Shown here: one piece after another, positions 25,100 to 37,551 of the stretch
Numbering within the stretch: the first letter of the stretch is position 1
How the letters are laid out: each line of letters opens with the position of its first letter
Notes under the pieces: model-generated
Database searches by the model: none
What the model was told of the DNA's origin: nothing
Seen by the model: only the letters and a program-made list of their open reading frames with translations
Translations under genes and position numbers: made by a program
Source of the DNA: Biscogniauxia marginata
Lineage: Eukaryota; Ascomycota; Sordariomycetes; Xylariales; Xylariaceae
Length of the DNA: 64,000 nucleotides
Assembly (NCBI GenBank): GCA_022695795.1
Contig: MU404060.1
Span: 366,749-430,748, forward strand
Reading direction: 5' to 3'

Positions 25100-27117
25100 A
25101 TGAGAACTGGTTCGTTCGTGAGGCCTACGGGCCCTCCACTAGACGATGAAAGTAGTCGACTTCCCCCATTTCCGAGACGACAAATGCTAGTTTTAGGTAT
25201 GTCTACGCGTGGTAACTGTAACTTCATAGGTTGAGGCCTTCGAGATTTGGACCTTGATCTAATAAATCTCCTAGCAATCTGTCGAATATGCGAACCAATT
25301 GCTTTCATGGGAATATTCCCATACATCTATTTTATGATTGAGGACTTCCACGTTACCGACGACAAGAGCAAAATCTCATTTTATGCCGGAATGGTCACAT
25401 CTGCGTTCACCTTTGCTGAGTTCTCGACGGGTCTATTATGGGGACGACTGAGCGACAGAATTGGAAGGAAACCTGTGCTTCTCACGGGTTTAATTGGAAC
25501 CGCATTGAGCGTTTTGATATTTGGTTTCGCTCCTAACCTCACGGTTGCTCTCATTGCCCGAGCAGTGGGTGGGCTATTGAATGGGTATGAAAGCTCCTCA
25601 TGCTAACACTCTATCTACGATGTCCTAACATAGGTTCAGGAATATGGGAGTTCTTCAGACCACAGTCGCAGAACTCGTAACCGTCAAAGAGCACCAACGT
25701 GAGTTCAAAGAAATTGAATAGTGCACGTGAAATCGGTTCTAACAATCTCATAGCCCGAGCTTACACCATAATGCCAGTAGTATGGTGTCTAGGGTCAGTC
25801 CCTGCTGCCCAAGTTGTCTCTTGCCCTAGATAAATCTAACTCGTTACTAGATCCATCATTGGGCCTATGATCGGTGGTGCTCTCGCGCGACCATGTATCA
25901 GCTACCCGAGTCTCTTCGCACCAGGCACTATCTGGGATCGTTACCCATATCTCCTTCCTAACCTCTTTAGCGCATTCATCGTTCTCGTAGGAGTCGTCAA
26001 CGGTATCCTGTTCCTCGAAGAGACACATGCCGAAAAGAGGCTTACTCATGACCGCGGCCTCGAAATCGGCAACTGGATCCTGTCTTTGCTACCCAACTTC
26101 CGAGGGTGCGCCGAGTCAAGGGATGAGAAGACGAAGGCGGTAGAGAGTAGCGAAGAACAACCACTTATTGAACATGACGAACCACTACCAGGGTACCGCA
26201 CGAATCAGAACTCGCCCGGAAATTCACCTCGTCTTGGGTCCACGCCTGCTCCATCGATCTCACGAGACCCATTGGATCTTGCAGAAGCGCGTGTGGATGT
26301 AGGCGTTGGATTTTCGAAGATATTCACGCGTCCGGTGATACTTAACATCGTATCTTTCGGAATCCTGGCTTTGTGAGTACCCATATCACTAAAGCGGCCT
26401 AGGCTAAATCTGGCTAACATAACTGGAAGCCACACAATGACCTTTGATCAACTATTCCCAGTGTTTCTCAGCACGGAGAAGCCGGATCATGAAATTCTAA
26501 TGTCGCTACCTTTCAAATTTGTTGATGGTTTCGGGCTCGACAGCAAAACGATCGGTATCATTCTCAGCGCTCAGGGAGCGTATCAGTTGGCGATCAACAT
26601 GTTTCTGATCCCACCAGTGCTCAAACGTCTTGGCGCACTCCGCTTATTCCGGTTCCTAGTTCTCGCCTATTTTATGCTCTACCTAGTTACCCCCTACCTA
26701 GTGTTGCTTCCCGAGAAGTATCGGATGATTGGTGTTAGTATGGTTTTGATTTGGAAGTGCACGTTCGCGAGCATGGCATATCCGAGTAATGCGATCCTGA
26801 CTGCGGATTCGGCACCGAGCCACTTAGCGTTGGGCACCATTAACGGCGTGGCAGCCTCTACGGCCAGCTTGTGCCGTGCTTTTGGACCTACGATCTCCGG
26901 AATCCTCTACGCTGTTGGCCTCAAATCCGGCTATTCGGGTCTCGCATGGTGGTGCAGCGCCCTGGTCGCTATCGGCGGCGCACTTGTCGGCCTCCAGATT
27001 GAGGAGCCTCCAAGCCGGACGGATAGCAAGGTCAACCCCAACATTGATGTTGAAGCTGGTCAGCAGTGCCTATCTCCAGTCGCTGTTCGAGAGACGGGAT
27101 CTTCTCTGGACCAATAA
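25100..27117 (+). CDS. Major facilitator superfamily transporter (Ycr023c/ZIFL-like)
   Basis: Predicted 571-residue, 12-helix MFS carrier of the DHA1-like group that includes yeast Ycr023c and plant zinc-induced-facilitator-like proteins; substrate unknown. Six exons: 25100-25196, 25275-25584, 25640-25698, 25754-25793, 25851-26372, 26430-27117; introns of 55-78 nt, all phases agree. Motif A between helices 2 and 3 is clear (GRLSDRIGRKP from residue 88). Helix 1 begins with a conserved-looking AICRICEPIAFMGIFPY block. The central cytosolic loop (about 228-325) is long and charged, as usual between the two six-helix halves. Start: the ATG at 25100 gives a 32-residue lead that splices exactly in phase. 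No biosynthetic genes lie nearby, so the context does not suggest a substrate. Confidence 0.9.
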
Positions 27118-28649
27118 ATAAGGGTGAAAAATGAGGGTACTCAGGCGGCGTTCAATCTTGGATGGTATTTCTCGGTTTAGCAACGTTTCTTTAACTGGTC
27201 GACTTGTATATTCGGATACGATCTTCTTAATCGCTTCGTTTCCTCTCGGCGCCGGATTTCATCGCCCCTTTTTTTTCATCTCTTCAGCCGCTTTTATTTC
27301 CTCGATTCCTATTGATGCTTGTCTACTTTTTTTTCTTATCGGGTCGGAAAAAGGGTCGTCACCACATTCTAGATAGACTGGCTTGGGCAACTGGCAACTA
27401 GATACCTCCATTCCTACGAAGGGAAGCTCGCGATATATCTCTGTACAAACGAAATCGTCAGCAGCTTCAGGGGAACCATTGGGAAAGGAGTTATTTTTCT
27501 ATTTTTGGCGAACATTTCTGATGTTCTTCGGGGCGAAGGGAGAAGGGGGAATGGGTCGGGGGAGGAAAAGCTCAGCAGTCGAGCTTGGGAGTGGGAAACG
27601 GGATCGTTCATCGGCATTTTCTCTCTTTCGGTATACTGCAGGAACGAAAAATGCGTCGGGCGTTGGTAAAGAACATGCAAGGATTTCCAGTAATTTTTTT
27701 TCTACTTTTTCTCGGCGGGCATATGATAGATGGAAACGGTGGCTTTATGGAAGATAGTCTCGGGGATAGGTCGACTTTACTGGTCGAAAGATGCCCACTA
27801 GGCGTAAACGGTCGTTCAATTGGAAAGCTTTTGTTTGACAACTATTTCTTGACGGATGAGAACATTTGCGTGACCTTCTCTGCATATTTGCCACTTTTAA
27901 ATTGATCTTGGCCATACTTAATAGTCGTACAATAATAACCTCATAGAGGCCCAAGCACTTCCTCGTTCCTTGATACAGCACAGCACTTCAGCATTACATA
28001 TAATTTACATTGACAATTTAAATTGGTAAAAAATTTGAGTTTTTCGAGGACGACATATAACATTCATTTCATCTTCACGAGAAAGGCCAAAACTCGTGGG
28101 TGGGGATTTCTTTCTTACTCCTAGAATAGGTTACCAACGATTAGTTTTTGCATTTCGAAATCGATATTGTCAACTAAATGGAGAACACACTTCGGAGCAA
28201 GGGGAGAGAATGAGATACCTCAGACGCGTTTAGGGGGTTAACCGCATGACTGATACAGATTATTTAATAGAAGACTTGGGTTAAAACTCGGGAAACGAAT
28301 CTTTAGTATTCACAGATGTTTATGGGGCAAATACATGATTCGGGTCAGGGGGTAATAACAAGACAAATGGCGCACTAATCTACTACCTATTGCGAATTAT
28401 CATACCGCAGTCCTAAATATGTATATACGAGCTTGTGAAAATCGTTGTCGACACTCACATCTAGTATTTGACATACCATCAGCCCACAAAGTTTTATCCT
28501 GCCACAAAGAAAACTGGTTGAGAAATGATGGAGATTATTACAGTGGCATATTTGTAGTTAGAGCGGGATAAGAGGTGTAAATAGGGGGAAGGGGACGGAC
28601 GGACAAAAAAGGGGCAGAAATGAAGAAAAAAACGGTTTTGCGCACTCAC
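27118..28649. other. Intergenic region downstream of MFS gene
   Basis: No supported gene. The first few hundred bases are likely the MFS 3' flank. Near 28440-28520 (minus) is what may be the last piece of the decayed lectin gene: a CAG acceptor at about 28504 followed by a short open frame. Confidence 0.5.
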
Positions 28650-29246
28650 CTATATCAACCGTAATGCTCGTTCCCTCGTACGTACAGTCAAGAGTGGGAT
28701 GGTCGAGACCGCAGCGCTCGAAGCATCAGAGTAAAACCTGTCTGGCACGCGGTAGATAACGCAGTCGCCTCACGAGTCGCCAAAGTTGGTACCGCTCCAT
28801 ATATATATTTTCTTACACATAAGCGGCATCACTGCCACAATCGGGAGTTCCTCAACAAGGGTTATTTTACTTCATTTCACATCGCATATACATGGTTTAT
28901 ATATATATATATGTGTGTGTGTGTATGTGTATTTATGAGATTCAACTTGAGAATCTATGGGGAAAGAGAAGAAAAAAAGGGGGGGAGATAGGGATGGGTT
29001 TTTGGGGAGGGGGAGTTAAAGAAGGCAAATAGATAAGTTACGTACGAGCAGGATCTTCCCGCGCTCATACCCGTAGCACCGGTTCAGGTCCAAGCAAGAT
29101 CTCCCTCGCGGCGTCCTGTGTTGTCGCCGAGGTTGCATGTCGCCGTGAGCACCTTGGTGTCCAGGTCGAGGGTCGAGGGTCTCGCCCGTGCAGGTTCCGC
29201 CCCCGTCGGTGGCGAGGATATTGACGACGGGGATGAAGGACTTCAT
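28650..29246 (-). pseudogene. Decayed cyanovirin-N homology (CVNH) lectin gene
   Basis: CVNH proteins are small fungal and cyanobacterial mannose-binding lectins. Read on the minus strand, the pieces line up in CVNH order but in shifting frames: ATG at 29246 with GGTCTGETLD; then LTATCNLGDNTG in another frame; then SCLDLNRCYGYERGKILL back in the first, ending at a GTACGT donor (29045). A second part (28799-28650) gives WSGTNFGDS, a TGA at 28772 where CVNH proteins have a conserved Cys, then GDCVIYRVPDRF, and after another frame change CGLDHPTLDCTYEG up to a GTGAGT donor at 28649. A 7-bp duplication (CCTCGAC) explains the first shift, and an (AT)n run sits where the intron acceptor should be. 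The family call rests on remembered consensus; the frame breaks are directly visible. Confidence 0.62.
28897..28924. repeat. (TA)n(TG)n compound microsatellite
   Basis: A TA run passes directly into TG repeats, inside the presumed first intron of the decayed lectin gene. Confidence 0.85.
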
Positions 29247-30316
29247 GGAAGGGAAAAAAAAAAAACTCTCTCCTTTTATTTTAAATTTTGTTTAAATTTT
29301 TTATATCTTGTTGTCGTGGTTGGCTTCAAGGAAAAATAGGGGGGTTAAGGATGAGTTGAGAGGATGTCTATATAAGGTTTGCAGCTAAACCTGATTGGCC
29401 GCCTTACTCACGCTGAAAATAAAAAAGGGAACTCGCACAGCTCACGGGGGTTTGGGGGGGATGGGGAGTGGGGGAACGAAAAGGGGATGATCGTCTTCCC
29501 TACCTTATTGATTAACCCCAGAGAATCGGTCATTCTAGGAGCGCACGGGGCAGGGATTCTCGAGCAAGACGTGACAAGTCACAAATGGGGACCCCCCCGG
29601 TTTACCCATGGAGGCTCAGTCCGCAGCAGGGCTTACGTTCTACTTACCATTCGCGGCCATTGACAGAGAATCGGGTGGTCCTACGGAGTGGTGGTTGAGC
29701 GCCAGCCTGACTAGATATCGGGGTAATAACCGCGAGAGCGCTCTAATAATTTGAAAAGGAAAGAGCCCATATTATCGAGGATAAAAAGGTGTCAGTTCAC
29801 GAGCTTGGAGTATTACAAGTGGGACTTCGGACCCATGTCCCCTAAGATTCCCCTGGCCAGACGCCGGCCCGGCCTCGACGCCTCCTCCGCAATGGTACAG
29901 CTTATGATCTTGATTACATGTCTATATTTATCACGACTAGACGCAGGGCAGAGATCAGGTTCAAGCTATACTTCTACCTGAAAATGATTCGACCGGCATA
30001 GATTAGGAATGTCTCCCTACGGCCCGTCCTCGGGCCGTCAGGCTCGATTCATCGTCCCACTTTCGCCAATGCAGAATCGTTACTACTTTTGGGGGCGATA
30101 ATAATGATGTTTTATTCTATTGGACAATCCACTGTACAGTCTTTTCAACTCATTGAAATCCCTGGATCCCGAAAGGCACATGCCCTCGCAAGCTTAAGTC
30201 GCAACTTAGGGATATACGTAGACAACTTCGATCCTGTGTAGTCTCTTGGCCCGAGCCTATTGGAAACTTCTCAAACCTGGTCATCTTTTGATTGGTTCTT
30301 TCTTGCCCGTGCTCGC
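29247..30316. other. Intergenic region
   Basis: Upstream flank of the decayed lectin gene and downstream flank of the minus-strand gene at 30317. No supported coding sequence. It has a short perfect hairpin at 30019-30038. Confidence 0.55.
30019..30038. other. 8-bp perfect hairpin
   Basis: ACGGCCCG, a 4-nt loop TCCT, then CGGGCCGT. It lies about 280 bp beyond the stop of the small minus-strand gene; role unknown. Confidence 0.5.
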
Positions 30317-31178
30317 TTAGTCTTTATCCGCTTCTATTAGAGCCATCATGTCTTCGGGCAGAGATGCTCTGGACTCCTTGCGCCTTTGTGACCGGATCTT
30401 CCTACGTGATTGCTATAAGAAAAGATCAAGGGTTAGTTGAAAGCTAATTCTGTAGTCGTGGTGGATGAAGTAAGCATGTGATATTACCTTGATAGCGTCG
30501 TGAATGTCGTGGGCAATGAGACGGCCATCCGGCTCTGACCGGAAACGATGCCACATGCCAAGGTAGGTGGCTCGATGTACTTCTCGACCAGACCAATCCA
30601 TTTGCATCAGGACACTCTCGGGGTCAGGGTGGCACCGACGGCGAAGCACTTTCAGCAACCATGTTCGGACCTCCTGGGCACCAGCGTCCTTTTGCGGGGC
30701 GCTGTTCACGATTTCCCCTACAACAACCAAGCTTCAGTCATTTACCTCTTTGGAGAAACGTCCAGTATTACCGGGATTTTCAGGCTCTGCAGCTCTAGAT
30801 GCTACACATGCTGATGGCTGCAAGTCTGAATGAGGTATTTGCACGAAAACATGGCCTGGAGGATGTGAAAATACGTACCCTAGGTATCGGTGAGGTATTG
30901 GTTGTGCTCCTCAGATTGGGCTGAAGCCTTGGATGGTCGGGTGGAGCTGAAGCGAGAGCGACTCCATCCCCGGAAGCCAACTATAGTAGCCAAGTTAGAC
31001 AGAGATTGGATAGAGCGCATCGAAGGCCTACATTTAGAACCTCTCTGGGTAGGTTGGGAGTGATGAGTTTTGTGGTTTCTAGGGTCACTATAATCCGTCG
31101 ATCGTCCGTGATGTGTCGACCACCGGCGATTCGTGGGTCCTCTAGGATATGTGATGCCCCCACGATGAACGGGACCAT
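30317..31178 (-). CDS. Small five-exon gene, function unknown
   Basis: Hypothetical protein of about 206 residues. My model: exons 31032-31178, 30879-30980, 30772-30817, 30488-30717, 30317-30412; all phases agree. The first intron has a CTAAC branch site just before its TAG acceptor (30981); its donor could be GTAGGC (31031) or GTTCTA (31040), both in frame. Start: the ATG at 31178 in a good ACCATGG context. The best-supported part is exon 4, with a basic/aromatic run (VRTWLLKVLRRRCHPDPES ... YLGMWHRFRSEPDGR), followed by a lysine/arginine-rich C-terminus (RRKIRSQRRKESR). No signal peptide, membrane helix or known domain seen. The frame overlapping exons 2-3 is also open without the 61-nt intron, so the upstream structure is less certain than exons 4-5. 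Confidence 0.55.
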
Positions 31179-34141
31179 GGTACTGCAATAAACCTCCAGC
31201 AGGCACGACGCTACTGTGGAATGCAATCATCGTGGTTGTTATTTGAGTATCGATGGTTAAGCAAATGAATAATGTCTAATATTGTCTAAGAGTGCTTAGA
31301 TAGTGGCAGTTGGGAGACACGCGAGGCGATCGATGTTTTCAATGTTGCGGTTAGTGATTTTAGGGGAAATGTAGGATCTCATTGTCTTGATTGGAATGAT
31401 GCAGTTATTTTTGGCCAGGCTCAGGCAAAGAAGGTGGTTTCCATGAGCACAAGGCCGGGGAAGGCCCCGAATGACCCATCTGGCCTTCAAATAGGTAGGC
31501 ACAATGTGTAGAGTAGACAGTATAGTAGCACTCGACACTTCTACGTTTCAATTTCAATGAACACTTCTCGAGTTATGATGACGTCGTCCTCGCATTGTTA
31601 ATGCTTATAGATTTACGATGTATTCTAGTCCCACACCGATCGAGGGTTCAACAGAAAAGACTATGCCACATAATTAGCAGCCAAGAGGTTTAAACAATTC
31701 ATAGGTGCTCTTCATCCACCTTTGCCAGAAAAGGATTGAACTACAGACACTGTTAAACAAGGCAACATTACCCAAGTCAAAGTGTTGGCGAGTATACTAG
31801 TCAATACCTACGGTACATGTAGTACATAGAGGTTAGTCCTTCCATGAATAAATCTAACATAGAGCTTAAACAACTGGACTACCTTGACATATCTTGGTTA
31901 ATAAGTGTATCAAATATAAGGGGGGCCCTACATGGATAATCGCGTATAGATCCACATAGAAATTCAGTTAGATGAGATGATTCGGGTCGCTAATGCATTG
32001 AAGAGGTGTTTTTATACTTCTTCTATATGGGGGGGGAGGGGGGGGAAAGACCGAGGCACGGAATTTAAAGGTGCCCGTGAACAGCTCCGCAGTACTAATT
32101 AGGTATTAATAAGGTATTAATAGGTCATGTCCCAACCACCTTGAACAAGTTCTTAATGGTTAGTGAATAATCCCAATCCAATTGTGTCCCTTAACCCCAT
32201 CTTCTCTCAAGTCTATTGAGCACCCTCTCATTTCCTCGGCCTGAAGCCAGACTGGTTTGTGTGTAACAAGACCGCCTTCGATGATGTAGGTCTGGTTCTA
32301 GCTCTTTGCGCAACAGAATCGTTACTATACCCTCGCCTAGGTTAACATTGGTACGAAACCTCAGTTGCGAATATTTAGCCTATTACCTGTAGGTTGAGGA
32401 CGTGATTGGGAAATGCTGGTTTACCTCGGTATCACATCACAGTGTTAATATGGGCCTGTTCGTGCATAGACCTAGTTACTTGGCCAATATCTTCAATTCA
32501 ACCGGACGAGCTGTATAGCCAGATGCATTATTTTAGCCAGCATCAACGTTGACCAAGTTGACTGACTTAGCTCAGGTATCTCTGTCTAGTCGACTCTAGT
32601 ATGACTTACACGCAGTTTTCAATATTAAAAAAAAAGGAAATTCGGTAAAGACAACATTGTAGGAATCTTTGAAACCAGTACATAAACGATATTGTAACTA
32701 ATAATTCTCCATCTCTTGCAACATCGCATACATGATTTAGGTGTGGACTGAATATGTAGTCTACCTAGTGTCCTTCATTATATAATCATCAATGCTAAGT
32801 TTGGTCTGTTGCCATGACGTCAAGCTTATGCCCAGCATTTGTTAGTTGATTCTCAGCTTCACGAGATTGACCTGCCCCATTTTCAGTAGCTCATACAATG
32901 GTTCGCACATCGCCACCCGAACCACGGAGCTAAAGAGGGCGGGATAAAGTTGGTGATGTGCATTAGAGGTAAGGACCAAATTAGTATAAATATAACATAA
33001 TACATGTAGTCCTCGAATAGGCGACTCAATATAAGTTAGCTAGTTGATAAGATGCATATGTTATCTGCGGTAATTTCACAACTGAATATCCCCTCAGCTC
33101 AAACTCGACCGTTCAATGTGTTTTTATGCATACTTTGAGCCAAGGTGTCTATAGTGGGAGGTATACTACCTTTTTGTCAATTGAGGGTCTTTTTTTATCG
33201 ACATCCTGTTGTACAGGTAGTTGTTACACCGAGATAACGCATGCTGCGGCTGGTTATTATTATAATCGGAATTTATAAGGGACATACATTAGGAGTTAGG
33301 TACCTAGATAAGTACAAAAATGGGTCTCACTAATATTCCGAATCTCGGGTACGTAGCCCAGAGGTAAGAGGTAGTGTAAAAGACATTGTCTTATCAATGC
33401 ATTTGACGTCCATGTAGTATAGTATATACCTAGTGTCTGAAGTTAAATAAATGGATGGTAGGTACATGGCTACCTAAACAATTTGAAGCGCCAACGTGGG
33501 GTCTTGGTGTGGGGGTTTTGTCTTTCCACTAGAGACATCGGGGACCTATGCGCAGGCCGCTGATTGGTCCGTTGCTGCTTATCAGCAACTCCCCCGTTTC
33601 CCCAAAAGGGTCGTTCGTATTCGCTCTGCTTTTTTCAACAACCGACCGAGAGAAGCTACACACACCTCTTACACATGCCTACAACCCAGAGCTAGCAGCC
33701 ATCTGCATCTCGCCCACGACCACGACCGCGGCCACGAACACGGCGGAAACACGCGACAGCACATCTACTCAGACCCCATTGCACACGCGCCTAGCCCCAG
33801 CTGGGAATCGTCTCTCACCATTGATTTGTCGCCTGATGCTCTCCAACCTCCTTGCCCGGACAAGTGGCCCCCCGCATTAACACAGCTGACCTGCCGCGAG
33901 ATTGACCGCTCTCATCCGGCACTCGAGACCGCAGCCCGTCGGGGGACCTCCGTATCGCCGAGACTGGATCGACTTAATTGTATATGAGATGGGGCAGCAG
34001 AAATCCGATTCCCACAAGTAGCTTGCCGAGCACGCCGCATACCACGCAGGCCCGGCGCGCTCCCGACACCCTGTATGATAGCCTCGCTGGCTAGAACTCA
34101 ACGACTTCGAACTCCTCCATCAGCTTCTGCCCTTGGGAGCC
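31179..34141. other. Divergent intergenic region upstream of the Zn2Cys6 regulator
   Basis: No supported gene; AT-rich from about 31560 to 33480, more GC-rich after that. A 163-codon frame at 33496-33987 (plus) lies just upstream of the regulator and is more likely its leader than a protein. Confidence 0.55.
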
Positions 34142-37100
34142 ATGTCGCCGCACTCGCCGCCCTCGCCGAATCCACATCCCGCCAAGCGACCGCGTCCGTC
34201 TTCTCCGGATAAGGACTCGCCGCTGTCGGGCACTGCCGGTCCGACCTCTCCAGCTACCGAGCTGTCGCACGACGGTACGGGACACGGTTCTAAGATCGGC
34301 CAGAGCAGCAGTTTCCGCAACGTCAGCGCATGTAACCGATGTCGGTTACGCAAGAATAGATGCGACCAGAAGCTGCCCAGCTGCGCGAGCTGCGAGAAGG
34401 CGAGGGTCCCGTGTGTAGGATACGACCCCATCACCAAGAGAGAAATCCCGCGCAGGTCAGATCACCACCAGACCCGCAGATTTGTCACCAAGGTACTTGT
34501 AGCACAACTAACCGTCGCTATAGCTATGTCTTCTATCTCGAAACCCGCGTAGATCAGCTAGAGGCTCTGCTTCGTGCCAACAACATACAATTCCCACCCG
34601 CCGAGAACCTAGAATACTGTTCGCGACCTGTGTCTGACAATGCTATTGGTAGGTCGACGGCGGATGTTGGGCATGCGACGCTGCCCGAGAATGCTGAGCC
34701 GGCCGGAGCTTCGAAGCCGTATAGCAATGGAGAAGGGATGGCCAGGCCGGCTAAAGTGGTGAAGCATAGTGCTCATTCTGGACAGAGATATCTAGGCTCC
34801 ACCAACGGCGTATCATTCGCGCGCGTCGTCTTTGCCGCCGTCCAGTCCTCCGTCGGAGATCACAGGTCGAATTCCGACAAGGCAGGGATACGGCCGTACA
34901 AGCCCGGTGCCGAGAATGGCGCCGCCGCATCAGGTACTTCGATGCGTGATTCCTTCTTCGGCCTCCACACACGACCGACCATCAGCCCGGCCGAGTTTCC
35001 AGACAAGAACTTGGCTGAGAAGCTGGTGAGATTGTACTTCGAGCACGCAAACCCCCAGATACCCGTTCTTCATCGCGGTGACTTCATGCAGATGTTCGAG
35101 CTCGCGTATGCCGACGAGGGGCGGATACGGGGTCCAAAGGAGCTATACGTCTTAAACATGGTGTTTGCCATTGGTGGCGGCATTATTATGGACGCCCAAA
35201 CCGCCGCCTCGAAGACCTCCGGCGAAATAAAGAAGCAGGCCCAACCCGAAGAGTATCACGCAAGCGCCATCATCCATCTCGAGGCCTGCCTAAGTAACAG
35301 CGGTGGCGGCCTAGAAGAACTCCAAGCCGTGTTGCTTCTAGCAAATTTCGCTCTGCTCCGCCCAGTCCCCCCCGGCCTATGGTATGTTACAAAAGATGAA
35401 GGATGCTTTCTTGCGAGTTCTGAGGTAATAACTACGTCTAGGTACATCGTTGGCGTGGCCATGAGACTGGCCGTCGATCTGGGTCTCCACTATGAGGATG
35501 GAAAAGACATCGAGTTTGACCTTGGCGACCCGATGAACATAACCAAGGCAGATCCAAACGGCGACAAATCGCGCGAGGCTCATGCACGCGAGAGAGGCCG
35601 ACGGGAATATGTTCGCGATCTACGGAGGCGACTTTGGTGGTGCACATATTCTCTGGATAGGCTTGTTAGTGTTTGTGTCGGCCGACCGTTTGGCGTATCT
35701 GATCAAGTGATCACTACAGAGTTCCCTTCGATGCTGGACGATCGCTACATTACCCACGCCGGGTTTTCTAGGCCGGCACCTGAAGGTGGACCCACGTACA
35801 AGGTCGTTGCAAAGCATTATTGGCGACTCCGCTTGCTACAGTCGGAGATCCTGCAAGTCTTGCAATATCAACAAGCACAGATAGCGAGGTACAACGGCCA
35901 GAATATGCAAAATGAGTATATGCATACCCATCTGCCTTCGCCTTTCCTGCAAAAGTTCGACTCTTTTAGGAGCTGGAGGAGAAACATCGACCAACGATTA
36001 TATGATTGGAAAAATTCAGCGCCGACGAAACTGGATTCCGGCGTTGCCTTTTCACCCGAATTTCTGGAGCTAAACTATTGGCAGACGATCATAATGCTCT
36101 ACCGACAGAGTCTGAGTGTCCCAGCCATGTTCGAGGGCGAATATCATACGTCCAAAGAGGTCAACAGTCCATCCGTCTTCGCAGCCGAGCTACAAGAGGA
36201 TGAGGAAAGAGTATACCTCAAGGTTGCTGAAGCAGGTCAGAAGATCTTGCGTCTCTACAGACAACTGCACCTGGTGGGGCTCGTCAACTACACATATCTT
36301 GCTACACATCACCTGTTTATGGCAGGTATATCGTATCTCTATGCGATATGGCACTCACGCGTTGTCAGAAGTCGACTTGTAAGTACGAATGCCGAAACAC
36401 CAAATTCGGCCGCTAACTTGGGCAGACAATGGATGAGGTGGACTTTACCATCTTGGCAGCTACATCGGTTTTCTCTGATCTTATAGAAAAGTGCCCGCCT
36501 GCTGAAGCTTGTCGTGACGCTTTCGACCGAACAGCAAAGGCAACTATCAAAATGGCCAACTCCACGGGAGGGTTTGGGCAAGTGCCTAACCGAACTAAGC
36601 GTGAATCAAAGGGTAGCAGTGACAGAATCGACTATCTTACAGCCAGAGAGGCCACGGCAAATAGACAGAGGCCTCATCACCGGGCGTCGTCCGATAACAA
36701 TGGCCATCGATCAACGACGACTACACCATATGAGATGCTAGGCCCTGACGCTTATGGTTCACATAATACCTCCGCGCAGATGACACCCATACAATCAACT
36801 CAGCAAACCACTCCATACCGTCACACTGTTCCCAATCTTAAAACCGAACAGGATGGATACTCGATGCTGAGGACTATGCCACCATCGAATCTTAGTGCAG
36901 GCAGCTTATCTGATGCTGCATCCCTACCCGACAACTCGGCGATTGATCCAGTCCTATTACCATCTCCTGGCGCACAAGTCAATTCGCCAATATCGGTGGC
37001 GAGCTTGACTCCGCAATCTACTACGAACCAAGCACCGTACTCTCAGACAACGCCGAACACGAATTTCAATATGCTTAGGTCTTCGCAAACCGGATTTGCA

Positions 37101-37340
37101 CCGGGCAGCATTAATTACTCCGATTTACAGGGGATGGACTTCCTCCAGGGCCTGCAGGATCAACCTACCTCAGATGGCATAAACAACCCGGATATGCAGA
37201 TGGATATGGGTTTCGGCCTCGGCTGGGAGGGCATGCATCACGACTTCAGCGACGGACAGCAGATGGATCTGTTCGACGGGTTCTTCTTTGGAGGCCAGCA
37301 AGGTGGCGGCGGTGGCGGCGGTGGCCTCATGGGCGGCTAA
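34142..37340 (+). CDS. Zn2Cys6 (Gal4-type) transcription factor
   Basis: Nuclear DNA-binding regulator of about 1007 residues. Exons 34142-34455, 34524-35381, 35442-36378, 36426-37340; introns 68, 60 and 47 nt, phases agree. The binuclear zinc cluster spans C64-C91 (spacing C-x2-C-x6-C-x6-C-x2-C-x6-C), followed by the linker GYDPITKREIPRS and a heptad-rich dimerisation helix (YVFYLETRVDQLEALL). This linker plus helix resembles the Gal4/Ppr1-like subgroup. A fungal middle homology domain follows (roughly residues 235-560, including YIVGVAMRLAVDLGLHYEDG and RRRLWWCTYSLDRLVS). The C-terminus is Gln/Ser/Pro-rich and ends in a Gly run, as in activation domains. Start: the frame opens at a TTG (34133), but the first ATG is 34142. 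The target pathway cannot be read from the neighbours. Confidence 0.92.
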
Positions 37341-37521
37341 GAGGATAAGGGAAACTTGGACGGCGATATTGGAAGTGATAAAATCTCATCGACATTATTT
37401 TCTTTTTTCTTTATCGGCCTCGGTCTTTAGGGTGTCTCATATCACTTTATTTCTTTTACCGGAATTCTCTTTAGATGTGTCGAACGAAAAGGAGAAGAAA
37501 AAAAAGAGAATAACATGGGCA

Positions 37522-37551
37522 ATATGATATATACACATATGTATATCATAT
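37522..37551. other. Inverted repeat in 3' flank of the Zn2Cys6 gene
   Basis: Perfect 10-bp arms (ATATGATATA and its complement) separated by 10 nt, about 180 bp after the stop codon. It could form a hairpin in the 3' UTR. Confidence 0.4.

Noticed and set aside
33496..33987. 163-codon frame upstream of the Zn2Cys6 gene
   Set aside because: Low-complexity Pro/Ser/His content just before the regulator; more likely leader or promoter sequence.
34360..36486. Unspliced 708-codon reading of the Zn2Cys6 gene
   Set aside because: It enters the regulator in the wrong frame at first; the zinc cluster is in the other frame and joins through a clean 68-nt intron.
25100..37340. Possible biosynthetic gene cluster (MFS transporter plus Zn2Cys6 regulator)
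   Set aside because: The two genes are 7 kb apart with no synthase, synthetase, cyclase or P450 between or near them.
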